16,401 bases of DNA, from assembly GCA_002372875.1 (NCBI GenBank), contig DFJD01000023.1:1780-18180 (forward strand). Reading direction: 5' to 3'. The DNA is from Clostridiales bacterium UBA3680 (GTDB lineage: Bacteria; Bacillota; Clostridia; Lachnospirales; CAG-274). The position numbers were made by a program, and so were the translations under genes. This document shows, piece by piece, positions 1-7,514 of this stretch. The number at the start of each line of letters is the position of its first letter. Within the stretch, counting starts at the first letter, position 1. The notes under the pieces were generated by a model. The model was not told the origin of the DNA and searched no databases. It saw only the letters and a program-made list of their open reading frames with translations.

Positions 1-851
1 GCATCGAAGCAGGCATATTCTTCCCTTAGCTCCATTCCCGACATGGGTATTTTTCCAAGCCCTCTCCAAACGCTGTCACAAGGCTGCATAACCTCTTCCA
101 TAAGAGCAATTGCCACTTTATTGCCCTCCTCCTTTACTACGGAAGGATAGCAATTTTCAAAAAAGGGTTCTCCTTTATCCGCTTTTACCACCGTAACGGC
201 AAGGGCGGTCAGAAGCTCCGTTGCGGTAAAACCTGCCACAACACCCGAAACGCCCTCTTCTTCACACAGTTTTCTGCATACGGCATTACCTGTTATGGCA
301 TTGACATGCCCCGGATAAATAAAGGCATCGGCAGAGCCTATAAGTGCCTTATAAGCATTAGGCATGGTTTTATTGGCCGTTAATATCGAAAAATTATCAA
401 TTCCCAGCTCTTTTGCCCTCTTTATGGCAACACAAGAAGAAGGGGTCGTGGTTTCAAAGCCGACGGAAAGAAAGACCACCTGTTTATCGGGGTTTTCTTT
501 TGCTATATCCACCGCATCAAGAGATGAATATACCGCCCTGACACTTCCTCCGTTTGCCCTTGCGTTTGCAAGAGAACCGTTACTTCCGGGCACCCTTATA
601 AGATCGCCGAATGTACAGACTTCACAACCTTTTTCAAGGGCAAGAAAAGCCGCCTCATCTATGAATGATGAAGGTGTGACACACACAGGGCAACCCGGAC
701 CCGATATTATGTCTATGTTTTTCGGAAGTAATGCCCTTATACCGAGTCTGAATATCTCATGGGTGTGGGTGCCGCAAACCTCCATCAATCTGAGAGGTCT
801 GCCCTTGTATGAAGTGAGAATGTCCCTGGCTCGCCGTGCTTGCTCGTTCAT
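1..851 (-). CDS. hypD: Hydrogenase maturation protein HypD (3' end cut by window edge)
   Basis: HypD works with HypC as the scaffold on which Fe(CN)2CO for [NiFe]-hydrogenases is assembled in the cytoplasm. The 283 residues visible (of roughly 350-380 usual) carry the family motifs: MEVCGTHTH with Cys26, SGPGCPVCVTP with Cys54 and Cys57, the TFGDLIRVPGS stretch, a GFETTTP segment, and WRGLGKIP near the edge. The spacing of Cys26/54/57 matches Cys41/69/72 of E. coli HypD, so catalytic and Fe-binding cysteines are present. The ATG overlaps the hypC stop by four bases (ATGA) and follows a GGAGAG ribosome binding site, so translation is coupled. The C-terminal [4Fe-4S] region lies outside the window, and hypE may follow there. 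Identification is from direct translation and is very secure. Its unusual setting is downstream of nitrogenase-like genes. Confidence 0.97.
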   Translation of the reverse strand, partial: MNEQARRARDILTSYKGRPLRLMEVCGTHTHEIFRLGIRALLPKNIDIISGPGCPVCVTPSSFIDEAAFLALEKGCEVCTFGDLIRVPGSNGSLANARANGGSVRAVYSSLDAVDIAKENPDKQVVFLSVGFETTTPSSCVAIKRAKELGIDNFSILTANKTMPNAYKALIGSADAFIYPGHVNAITGNAVCRKLCEEEGVSGVVAGFTATELLTALAVTVVKADKGEPFFENCYPSVVKEEGNKVAIALMEEVMQPCDSVWRGLGKIPMSGMELREEYACFD

Positions 852-1057
852 AATATACTCTCCATTACGCTTTCACTTTCTTCTTCTTCGTTGCTGTCGA
901 TTTTTGCTATTGCCATACCTGCATGTACCATTACATAATCGCCGGGTTCAAGACCTTCCATAAGCTCGGCGCTTATTTCTCTTTTTGCTCCTCCTGCATC
1001 GACTATGGCGGTGCCGTCTTTAACATTTACCACCTTTGCGGCAAGTCCTACACACAT
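848..1057 (-). CDS. hypC: Hydrogenase maturation chaperone HypC
   Basis: This 69-residue protein of the HypC/HupF family binds HypD and carries the Fe(CN)2CO unit to the large-subunit precursor. The start is set by the family's required N-terminal Met-Cys: the protein begins MCVGLAAKVV, giving the essential Cys2. A longer reading frame starting at 1102 would bury that cysteine and is rejected. A perfect AAAGGAGG lies upstream, inside the end of hypF. The central GLEPGDYVMVHAGMAIAKID segment is typical of the beta-barrel. Two oddities: the proline usually found at position 6 (MCxxxP) is alanine here, and the C-terminus is strongly acidic (SNEEEESESV). The stop overlaps the hypD start by four bases. 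The gap to hypF is two bases. Confidence 0.95.
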   Translation of the reverse strand: MCVGLAAKVVNVKDGTAIVDAGGAKREISAELMEGLEPGDYVMVHAGMAIAKIDSNEEEESESVMESIL

Positions 1058-1059
1058 AT

Positions 1060-3339
1060 TTATTCCTCCTTTAAAGCTCCGTAAACTGCCTGCCCTAAGC
1101 AAATTCCTCCGTCATTTACGGGAAGCAGGCTGTTTAAGAGCACTTTAAAATTATTGTTTTCCAATCTTTCACGGCAGAGCCTTACAAGCAGACTGTTTTG
1201 GAAACAACCGCCCGAAAGAGCCACCGTATCTATGTTTTCTTTTTCCCTTATACCAATACATGTTTTTGTGAGAATATCGGCAAGATTTGCATGAAAATCG
1301 TATGCCAACCTGTCAACAGGCTCCTTGTTAAGTTTTCTTATTGCAAGAGCTGTAAGAAGGCTGTTTGTGGAAAGTATGCCATTTTCACATGACAGCGGTA
1401 TCTTATCGTATTCACACGATCTCTTTTCATACATAAGAGCATGATACATGAGATTTGTCGCCGCCTCTCCTTCAAAGCTTGAAGCCCTTTTAAAACCCAA
1501 AACAGCGCTTGCGGCATCAAAAAGTCTGCCGCAACTTGTGGAGGAGACGGAATTGATACCCAAAGAGGACATTCTTTCGATTATCGTTCTTTCCTCCTCG
1601 GTGCATATACCAAGCTCACGGCAAACCTCGGAAGCATTCAAAGAGCTTGAATTTATAACAGCGGCAGCTATACGCCAGCCCTCTTTTGCGGAGATATCCC
1701 CTCCGCACTGTTTAAAGCTGTCTATATGAGCCGTTCTTTTATAGCTTGTATAATCGCAAACGAATATTTCTCCGCCCCATATCGTCGCATCATCTCCGTA
1801 ACCCGTACCGTCAAAGGATATACCGATAACAGGCGTAAAGCATGCATTTTCCGCAATAACAGAAAGCACATGCGCATAATGATGTTGTAACCGTATCAAA
1901 GGCAGACCGAGTTTTTTTGAAAGTTCCTCGGCAAATGATGATGTATTGTACCCAGGGTGCTTATCACACACTATCACATCGGGTTTTACCTCAAGCAGAT
2001 CGCACATTCTTTTTACGGACTCATCAAGCGCTTTTACGGTTCTGATATCCTCCATATCTCCAACATAGCTTGAAGGATAGAACAGCCCTTTTTTACTCAG
2101 GCAAAAGGTGTTCTTAAGCTCTCCTCCGATTGCAAGAGCATTTCTTTTATTTGCCTTGTGAAGAGCAAAGGGAAGCGGTGCAAAGCCGCGAGATCGTCTT
2201 ATCATATAGGGTTTGTCATAGAGCCAATCGGTAACGGAGTCATCCGAACGAATAAGTATTTTTCTGTTGTGAGACAGAAAAACATCACAAAAGCCCGACA
2301 GCTCTCTTATTGCATCTTCATCATCACGACAGATGGGAGCGCCCTTTACATTTCCGCTTGTCATAACAAGACAATCACTTATCCGAATATCATCGGGATA
2401 ATCAAACAAGAGAAGATGAAGCGGAGTATAGGGAAGCATAACTCCCACGGAAATGTTATCGGGTGCAATAGATGGGCTGAGAGTGGAATTTTCCCTTTTT
2501 TCAAGAAGCATTATCGGTTTTTGCCAGCCGTCAAGATATTCTCTTTGCCCTTCTTTTACGATGCACTCTCTTTCGGCAACTCGTATATCCTTCATCATAA
2601 CCGCAAAGGGTTTTGTCGGCCTTGCTTTAAGTGTTCTGAGCCTTTCCACTGCCATGGAGTTTTTCGCATCACAGCAAAGATGAAAGCCGCCTATACCCTT
2701 TATGGCGATTATTTTTCCCGCGGCTATCTCTTTTCTTGCCGTTTTTATGGCCTGCTCCCCTTTTAGCCGAGTGCCTATGATATAGACTTCGGGACCGCAT
2801 TTGTTACAGCAAACAGGCTGAGCATCGAAACGTCTTGTTGAGGGGTCGGTATACTCCCTTTCGCAATCGGGGCACATGGGAAAAACTCCCATGGTCGTTC
2901 GTTCTCTGTCGTAGGGCATATTGTCCATTATGGTAAGACGAGGGCCGCACTGAGTACAGTTTATAAAAGGATGAAGATACCTTTTGTTATTTATATCGTA
3001 CAGTTCTTTTTTACATTCTTCGCAAACCGCTATATCGGGAGATACGAAAATGTCCCCCTTTTCTTTCTCGCTTTGGGTAATAACAAAGTCGGTAAATTCA
3101 CCCCGAGACACCTTTTCCACCGTAACATTCAGCACCACGGCTCTGTTTGGCGGTCTGTTTTTTATTTCGTCAATGAAGGCATCAAGCATCGCCTCTTGTC
3201 CCTGTGCGAAAATTTCCACAAATGAACCTCTGTTGGCAACACTTCCCTTTATATTGTATTTTTCGGCACATCTTGCAACAAAGGGTCTGAAACCCACCCC
3301 TTGAACGATGCCGTACACATTTATATTCAGAATACTCAT
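1060..3339 (-). CDS. hypF: Carbamoyltransferase HypF
   Basis: HypF takes the carbamoyl group from carbamoyl phosphate and passes it, as carbamoyl-adenylate, to the C-terminal cysteine of HypE. That group becomes the cyanide ligand of hydrogenase iron. At 759 residues it is full length. Domains in order are an acylphosphatase-like domain (GIVQGVGFRPF, Arg18) over about 1-90, two zinc fingers of the C-x2-C-x18-C-x2-C type over about 105-190, a YrdC-like domain (KARPTKPFAVM) over about 200-380, and a Kae1-like domain with HHYAH, SFDGTGYGDD and LSGGCFQN. The second zinc finger has FDAQPVCC where many members have FHAQP. The ATG is one base past the stop of nifK-like 2, with AGAGG just upstream, so it sits in the same operon. 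HypE is not in the window. Confidence 0.98.
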   Translation of the reverse strand: MSILNINVYGIVQGVGFRPFVARCAEKYNIKGSVANRGSFVEIFAQGQEAMLDAFIDEIKNRPPNRAVVLNVTVEKVSRGEFTDFVITQSEKEKGDIFVSPDIAVCEECKKELYDINNKRYLHPFINCTQCGPRLTIMDNMPYDRERTTMGVFPMCPDCEREYTDPSTRRFDAQPVCCNKCGPEVYIIGTRLKGEQAIKTARKEIAAGKIIAIKGIGGFHLCCDAKNSMAVERLRTLKARPTKPFAVMMKDIRVAERECIVKEGQREYLDGWQKPIMLLEKRENSTLSPSIAPDNISVGVMLPYTPLHLLLFDYPDDIRISDCLVMTSGNVKGAPICRDDEDAIRELSGFCDVFLSHNRKILIRSDDSVTDWLYDKPYMIRRSRGFAPLPFALHKANKRNALAIGGELKNTFCLSKKGLFYPSSYVGDMEDIRTVKALDESVKRMCDLLEVKPDVIVCDKHPGYNTSSFAEELSKKLGLPLIRLQHHYAHVLSVIAENACFTPVIGISFDGTGYGDDATIWGGEIFVCDYTSYKRTAHIDSFKQCGGDISAKEGWRIAAAVINSSSLNASEVCRELGICTEEERTIIERMSSLGINSVSSTSCGRLFDAASAVLGFKRASSFEGEAATNLMYHALMYEKRSCEYDKIPLSCENGILSTNSLLTALAIRKLNKEPVDRLAYDFHANLADILTKTCIGIREKENIDTVALSGGCFQNSLLVRLCRERLENNNFKVLLNSLLPVNDGGICLGQAVYGALKEE
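1065..1072 (-). promoter_or_regulatory. Ribosome binding site that fixes the hypC start
   Basis: On the minus strand AAAGGAGG lies seven bases before the hypC ATG at 1057. It overlaps the last codons of hypF, whose TAA stop falls between the site and the start. It supports the short HypC start with Cys at position 2 over the longer in-frame option at 1102. Confidence 0.85.
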
Positions 3340-3340
3340 A

Positions 3341-4372
3341 TCAGCCTCTTATAAGTCTGCCCGAAAAGGCAAAGTGAGGAAAGTCGATAAACTCGCCTTT
3401 AAAATTACGCAAAATTCTTTTCATCAGTTCATCGGCAATGATGACATCATACTCACGAGCCTTTTCACGCAGCATCTGTTCGGACGAAATTGTAAAATCT
3501 CCCGAAGAGGTATATTCCTCGTCCATGGAAAACCAACTTGCACAATCCGTTTGACGACCCGATATAAGGGTCCTGAGTTTATTTGCGGCGGCCTGCTGAT
3601 GAATTATAAGCACCTTTTTATCAGCGAGTTCGGCAGCTTTTTCAAGTATGTTCCCATCGGTAAAGGGAAAATCATATTCAAATTCCGTACCGAATTCTTT
3701 TTTCAGCTTTCTTGCCGCACCGAGTGCAGACGGTGCCGTTACCTTGATTTTTTCGCATGAAGTTATTTTTTCGATATCTTCAAGTGAGCTGTCCATTCCA
3801 AAGCAGACCACATCGGTAAATCCCTCTTCTTTGTAGTGGGAACATATCTTTTCGGCATTTGTGACCGACATATTAAGGGGAGTTGTTCCGAGTATGCCGA
3901 GCTTGCCTTTTTGGGTGGGATATTTTTTCGTCACAAATTCTTCAAGCAGCAAATTATACGCTTTTTCCTCTCCCCTATCATAGTATTGTGTGCCCGTGGT
4001 GTCAAAGGCAAGACATTTTAAACCCGTTTCTTTTTCGCACTTTTTTTTAAGTGCCTTAAAATCGGTGGCGATAACTGCGGGAACGGGAGTGCCTATCAAA
4101 GCGGTAAACTTTGCATCCACCTGCCGGCAAACTTTGCACAGTTTACGCACAAGTCGTTCATCTCTGCCGAGTATTGCATCCATATCCCTTAGCCCTGCAC
4201 TGAATATTGCCGATTTTTTTTCAAACCAACGAGGCTCGTCAAAGCCGCATACATTACCCGCACAGCCGCCTGCATCAATAATCACGATAATGCCGCCAAG
4301 CTCATACAATACGCCGCTTACGCCCGAATCATCGGGAGCGAGGGGAGACATATGCTTTAAAAGCTTTTTCAT
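3341..4372 (-). CDS. Nitrogenase component 1 beta-like protein, copy 2 (NifK-like)
   Basis: A 343-residue member of the nitrogenase component 1 superfamily (NifD/K/E/N, BchN/B, CfbD, MarD/K), shorter than NifK (about 500). It aligns from the first residue with the upstream NifK-like copy: both have ALYELGG or VLYELGG, a GC at 36-37 (a P-cluster-type ligand in nitrogenase), DEPRWF at exactly 45-50, a GxDEkL-like turn, and HFAFSGR near the C-terminus. The second possible ligand is lost here: IGTP stands where copy 1 has LCGSP. The start overlaps the stop of nifD-like 2 by one base (TAATG) behind GGAGG. Its likely partner is nifD-like 2, forming a heterotetramer or scaffold reduced by nifH-like 2. 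The substrate is unknown. Family assignment is firm, but nothing supports true nitrogen fixation. Confidence 0.85.
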   Translation of the reverse strand: MKKLLKHMSPLAPDDSGVSGVLYELGGIIVIIDAGGCAGNVCGFDEPRWFEKKSAIFSAGLRDMDAILGRDERLVRKLCKVCRQVDAKFTALIGTPVPAVIATDFKALKKKCEKETGLKCLAFDTTGTQYYDRGEEKAYNLLLEEFVTKKYPTQKGKLGILGTTPLNMSVTNAEKICSHYKEEGFTDVVCFGMDSSLEDIEKITSCEKIKVTAPSALGAARKLKKEFGTEFEYDFPFTDGNILEKAAELADKKVLIIHQQAAANKLRTLISGRQTDCASWFSMDEEYTSSGDFTISSEQMLREKAREYDVIIADELMKRILRNFKGEFIDFPHFAFSGRLIRG

Positions 4373-5646
4373 TACAATACACCTCCAAGCTCACTTATAA
4401 GTTTCCGAAAGCCGTCAAAGCCGAAAGGTTGTTCTTCGGTGTTAAATTGAATGCCCTTTATCCCACTGTGATAATACATGGCATCGACCCCTATGACCGC
4501 ATCAAGATGTGTATTTCTTTTATAGGCAAGCATAGTGGGAGAAAGATTGGAATATATCCGAGTATCGGGAGAAAGTGTGGCAAGCCTTTTCAAAAAAGGA
4601 TAATTTCCTTCTCCGACGGTGGTGTAGAGTTCCTTAACATTGATACCGTATTTGATAAGTGTGAGAGCAAGCTCAATGCTGTCGGCATTTAAGCACTCAC
4701 CAATTGCCACAGATGCGCCTTCATATCGTGTTTTAAAATCTTCCGCCTCTTTTATTGCCGTTTCGTAGTATTTTTCATAGCCGAAAGAAGTACCGAGCAC
4801 CGTATTAAGCCCGATGTACTGCGTTTTTATTTTGTCGGGGTCATATACCCTTGTAAGCTCGATAAAGGGTATTCCGAGTCTTTCCTGCATATCCTGTGCG
4901 GCATGCCTTGCCTCGGAATTTAAAACAAGGTTAAAATTTGCCTCGGCAAGTTGAAGGTACCGGTCAAAATCTTTACATCTTGATATCTCGTTTATTCTTT
5001 TTATCCCCGCTTCCTTTAAGAGGGTATACAGCTCACAGCTGTCATAAAGCGGCGAAAAAAAGCCGAGTATGTTACAGACCGCAGAGTTTCTTTTTCTCTT
5101 TTCAAGCAGGGAGTAAACACTTTTTCTTACCGCCGCCATAGGGTGCAAACGCTTTTCTCTCGTGAGAGCATACATATAGGCAGGTACGGTGGGTACTCCG
5201 TGCTCAAGTTCGCATTTTTTGCATACCCTTTCCATATCCGTGCCCAAAAGAGCATCCACACAGGTTATACATATCATCACAGCAGTCGGCTTTTGTTCAA
5301 GCTCCTCAAGTATTTCTCCCACCGCCTGAGGAATCTTTTTCAAATGTCTGCCCGTAACGATGTCGGTATCGTCAAGCAGAAGATAAAAAAACCTTTCGGA
5401 GTAACCGAGTTCATTCAAAAGAGCGGTATTTCTTCCGCAACAGCCCGGTGCCACAAGAAGCATAACAGACCCCGGAACGGCAAGAGCCGCCCTTTTTACA
5501 CCGAAACCCTTTGCCCCCGGCGAATTAAAATCGAGGGTAGCGGGAGAACTGTATATCATGTGGGCTGAACTTTTAAGCTCATCGGGAATTTTTTTAAGCT
5601 CAAGCTCCGAGAGCTCTTTTGCCGTTATATAATAGGCATCAGTCAT
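4372..5646 (-). CDS. Nitrogenase component 1 alpha-like protein, copy 2 (NifD-like)
   Basis: A 424-residue nitrogenase component 1 protein. The start is the ATG at 5646, six bases after GGAGG. The ATG at 5652 touches that site and is unlikely. Residues 66-73 (APGCCGRN) match the position of the first P-cluster cysteine of NifD, with an extra Cys70. Residues 124-137 (ICITCVDALLGTD) match the C-P-x-x-L-I-G-D-D region, with Cys129 as second ligand. Where NifD has its FeMo-cofactor cysteine (LNLVHCYRS), this protein reads FNLVLNSEAR, with no cysteine. The C-terminus reads QPFGFDGF, without the histidine of the NifD YHG motif. It overlaps nifH-like 2 by eight bases and nifK-like 2 by one. It is probably the partner of nifK-like 2. 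Catalytic versus NifE-like scaffold role is undecided. Confidence 0.85.
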   Translation of the reverse strand: MTDAYYITAKELSELELKKIPDELKSSAHMIYSSPATLDFNSPGAKGFGVKRAALAVPGSVMLLVAPGCCGRNTALLNELGYSERFFYLLLDDTDIVTGRHLKKIPQAVGEILEELEQKPTAVMICITCVDALLGTDMERVCKKCELEHGVPTVPAYMYALTREKRLHPMAAVRKSVYSLLEKRKRNSAVCNILGFFSPLYDSCELYTLLKEAGIKRINEISRCKDFDRYLQLAEANFNLVLNSEARHAAQDMQERLGIPFIELTRVYDPDKIKTQYIGLNTVLGTSFGYEKYYETAIKEAEDFKTRYEGASVAIGECLNADSIELALTLIKYGINVKELYTTVGEGNYPFLKRLATLSPDTRIYSNLSPTMLAYKRNTHLDAVIGVDAMYYHSGIKGIQFNTEEQPFGFDGFRKLISELGGVL

Positions 5647-6400
5647 TTTCATCCTCCAATATCAGTCTTTTGGCAAGTTCTTTAAAACAGCGTGCGCTTT
5701 CACAATCGTCTCTTCCCTCCACAACGGTCTTCCCCATATCCTCGCAGGCAATAATGTCATCGGAACGGGGAATATCGGCTATAATTTCAAGCCCGTTCTT
5801 TTGGGCAAAGGCTCTTACCTTTTCTTCCTCACCTTCGACATTTCTTCTGTTAAGGATGATACCTTTTATCTTTGCATAGCTTCTGTCTTCAAAATTTCTG
5901 ACAGCGGAACAGATGTTTTGTGCGGCATATAAAGCCATTTTTTCTCCGGATGTAACTATCAGCACGCTTGTGGCATAGCCCTCTCTTATAGGTGCTGCAA
6001 AGCCGCCGCAAACAACATCGCCCAAAACATCATACAAAACCGCATCGGGGCTGTATTTTTTAAAGAGTTCAAGCTCCTCGAGAAGGCCGAATGTGGTTAT
6101 AATTCCTCTTCCGGCACAGCCAAGCCCGGGTGTGGGGCCTCCCGTTTCTATACAGAGAACATCTCCAAAGCCTTTTTTTGATATTTCCTCAATACTTTCG
6201 GGTTCATCGTCATTATCTCTCAGGTAATCCATAACGGGTTTTACGGGTACCCCTCCAAGGAGATTGATAGTTGAATCCGCCTTAGGGTCACAGCCTATCT
6301 GTATGACCTTTTTGCCCAAACTTGCAAGAGCAGCCGAAAGATTTGCGGTACAGGTGGATTTTCCTATTCCTCCCTTACCGTATATAGCTAACTTTATCAT
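5639..6400 (-). CDS. Nitrogenase iron protein-like ATPase, copy 2 (NifH-like)
   Basis: A 253-residue NifH/BchL/CfbC-type ATPase that should pass electrons one at a time to its component 1 partner with ATP hydrolysis. The P-loop GKGGIGKST is at 8-16 and GCDPKADST at 36-44. The two cysteines that hold the intersubunit [4Fe-4S] cluster are Cys95 (GPTPGLGCAGRG, including the arginine equivalent to NifH Arg100) and Cys131 (DVLGDVVCGGF). Length is slightly below NifH (about 275-290). It starts in a four-base ATGA overlap with nifK-like 1, with only a distant GGGAG site, so translation is probably coupled. It overlaps nifD-like 2 by eight bases, which marks those two as partners. It is clearly related to copy 1 but well diverged from it. 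Confidence 0.93.
   Translation of the reverse strand: MIKLAIYGKGGIGKSTCTANLSAALASLGKKVIQIGCDPKADSTINLLGGVPVKPVMDYLRDNDDEPESIEEISKKGFGDVLCIETGGPTPGLGCAGRGIITTFGLLEELELFKKYSPDAVLYDVLGDVVCGGFAAPIREGYATSVLIVTSGEKMALYAAQNICSAVRNFEDRSYAKIKGIILNRRNVEGEEEKVRAFAQKNGLEIIADIPRSDDIIACEDMGKTVVEGRDDCESARCFKELAKRLILEDEND
5653..5657 (-). promoter_or_regulatory. Ribosome binding site that fixes the nifD-like 2 start
   Basis: Minus-strand GGAGG ends six bases before the ATG at 5646 but directly abuts the alternative ATG at 5652. The shorter protein beginning MTDAYY is therefore preferred. The site lies within the last codons of nifH-like 2. Confidence 0.7.
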
Positions 6401-7512
6401 ATCTGTATATCGATCTCCCTGTCAATAAAATTTAAAATCTTTGAAGTATAACACCTTCCCGAAAAGGCAAAATGAGCCAAGGGATAATGCTTTGTTCCCT
6501 TAGGTATCACAAAAGAATAGAGAGGGTCGGCAATGACCGTCTTCGGTTTCTTTTCTTTAAGGTAGGCTCTTATATCCTCTTCGGAATATACTTGCGCATC
6601 GTTTTGAGAAAGTACGCCTTTATCCGTTTCAAGAGGAGAGATAATATTTGCATCGATACCCTTATACAGAAGTTCGCTTGCAAGACTTTTTGAATATATG
6701 CCCTCTCCTATAATGCATACTTCGCTGCCCGAGCCGTTTTTAAACACTTGCTCGGAAGGGTCTTCAAGCGCTTTAAGCACTTGCTTTGAAAAAAACTTTC
6801 CCACGGGAACAGCGCACACATAGGGTATTTCGTATTCGTCGTAAAGATATTTTGCCGTTTTCACACCGCTTTGAGATATAACAAGATTTACCCTTGCCTC
6901 GGAAAGCATTCGAAAATCATTTAGGCTTGCTCCCATGGAAAGGCAGGCTCCCACCCTGAAATTATTTTCCGTCAAAAAAGCTTTTATCGCCTCCACGGAA
7001 CCGTTAAGTCCAAAATCAAGAGGTGTCGCGCCCAAAATGTTTACCGTGTCCGCCCGTTGCTCTCTTTTTTCGGAAAAGTACAAGCTGAGGGTGTAAAAAG
7101 CTTCGGAAGCGCCTTCCAAATAGGTCGCCATACCGTTTGTGGAAAAACCGAAGGTAGGTAAATTCGTTCTTCTTTCCACCTCTTGCGCTATGGCATCAAA
7201 ATCGACTCCCGTCATCATGGGCATGGGAGAACCGCACAGGGCAATAAATTCGGGCTTAAGATCCTTTGCCGCCTTTACCGTGTCGGATATGAGTTTTTCA
7301 TCGTTTCCCATTACGGCATCTGCCTCTGTAAGGGCGGATATGAATATTCTTGAGGGCATATCGAACCAACGGGGTTCATCGTGAGTTGAATAAGTGGAAT
7401 TGCAGCCCGACGCATCATGTACCACCGTAAGGCCGCCAAGTTCATACAGAGCCGAACATATACCTGCCGTATCGGCGGAATAACAGCTTATTCTTTTTGA
7501 AACATTCTTCAT
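6397..7512 (-). CDS. Nitrogenase component 1 beta-like protein, copy 1 (NifK-like)
   Basis: A 371-residue nitrogenase component 1 protein. The ATG at 7512 is chosen over the one at 7518. It gives seven-base spacing to GAGG and makes the N-terminus (MKNVSKR...) line up residue for residue with copy 2 (MKKLLKH...). Residues 32-37 (HDASGC) carry the P-cluster-type Cys37, 45-50 read DEPRWF, and Cys93 in LCGSPMP sits near where NifK has its third P-cluster cysteine. The segment LTEADAVMGNDEKL resembles the NifK M-T-E-D-A-A-V-F-G-G turn. The C-terminus has HFAFSGR. It is downstream of nifD-like 1 by two bases and overlaps nifH-like 2 by four. Its likely partner is nifD-like 1. Substrate unknown. 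Confidence 0.85.
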   Translation of the reverse strand: MKNVSKRISCYSADTAGICSALYELGGLTVVHDASGCNSTYSTHDEPRWFDMPSRIFISALTEADAVMGNDEKLISDTVKAAKDLKPEFIALCGSPMPMMTGVDFDAIAQEVERRTNLPTFGFSTNGMATYLEGASEAFYTLSLYFSEKREQRADTVNILGATPLDFGLNGSVEAIKAFLTENNFRVGACLSMGASLNDFRMLSEARVNLVISQSGVKTAKYLYDEYEIPYVCAVPVGKFFSKQVLKALEDPSEQVFKNGSGSEVCIIGEGIYSKSLASELLYKGIDANIISPLETDKGVLSQNDAQVYSEEDIRAYLKEKKPKTVIADPLYSFVIPKGTKHYPLAHFAFSGRCYTSKILNFIDREIDIQI

Positions 7513-7514
7513 AA

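Noticed and set aside
364..963. 199-codon open frame on the plus strand opposite hypD and hypC
   Set aside because: It is the antisense shadow of clearly conserved hypD and hypC coding sequence, has no plausible ribosome binding site, and its product resembles no family I know.
1058..1102. Longer HypC start at 1102
   Set aside because: It would add 15 residues before the Met-Cys that must be at the N-terminus, overlap hypF, and ignore the perfect AAAGGAGG next to the ATG at 1057.
2158..2766. 202-codon plus-strand open frame inside hypF
   Set aside because: The opposite strand encodes the well-conserved YrdC-like region of HypF. The product is low in recognisable structure and typical of an antisense shadow.
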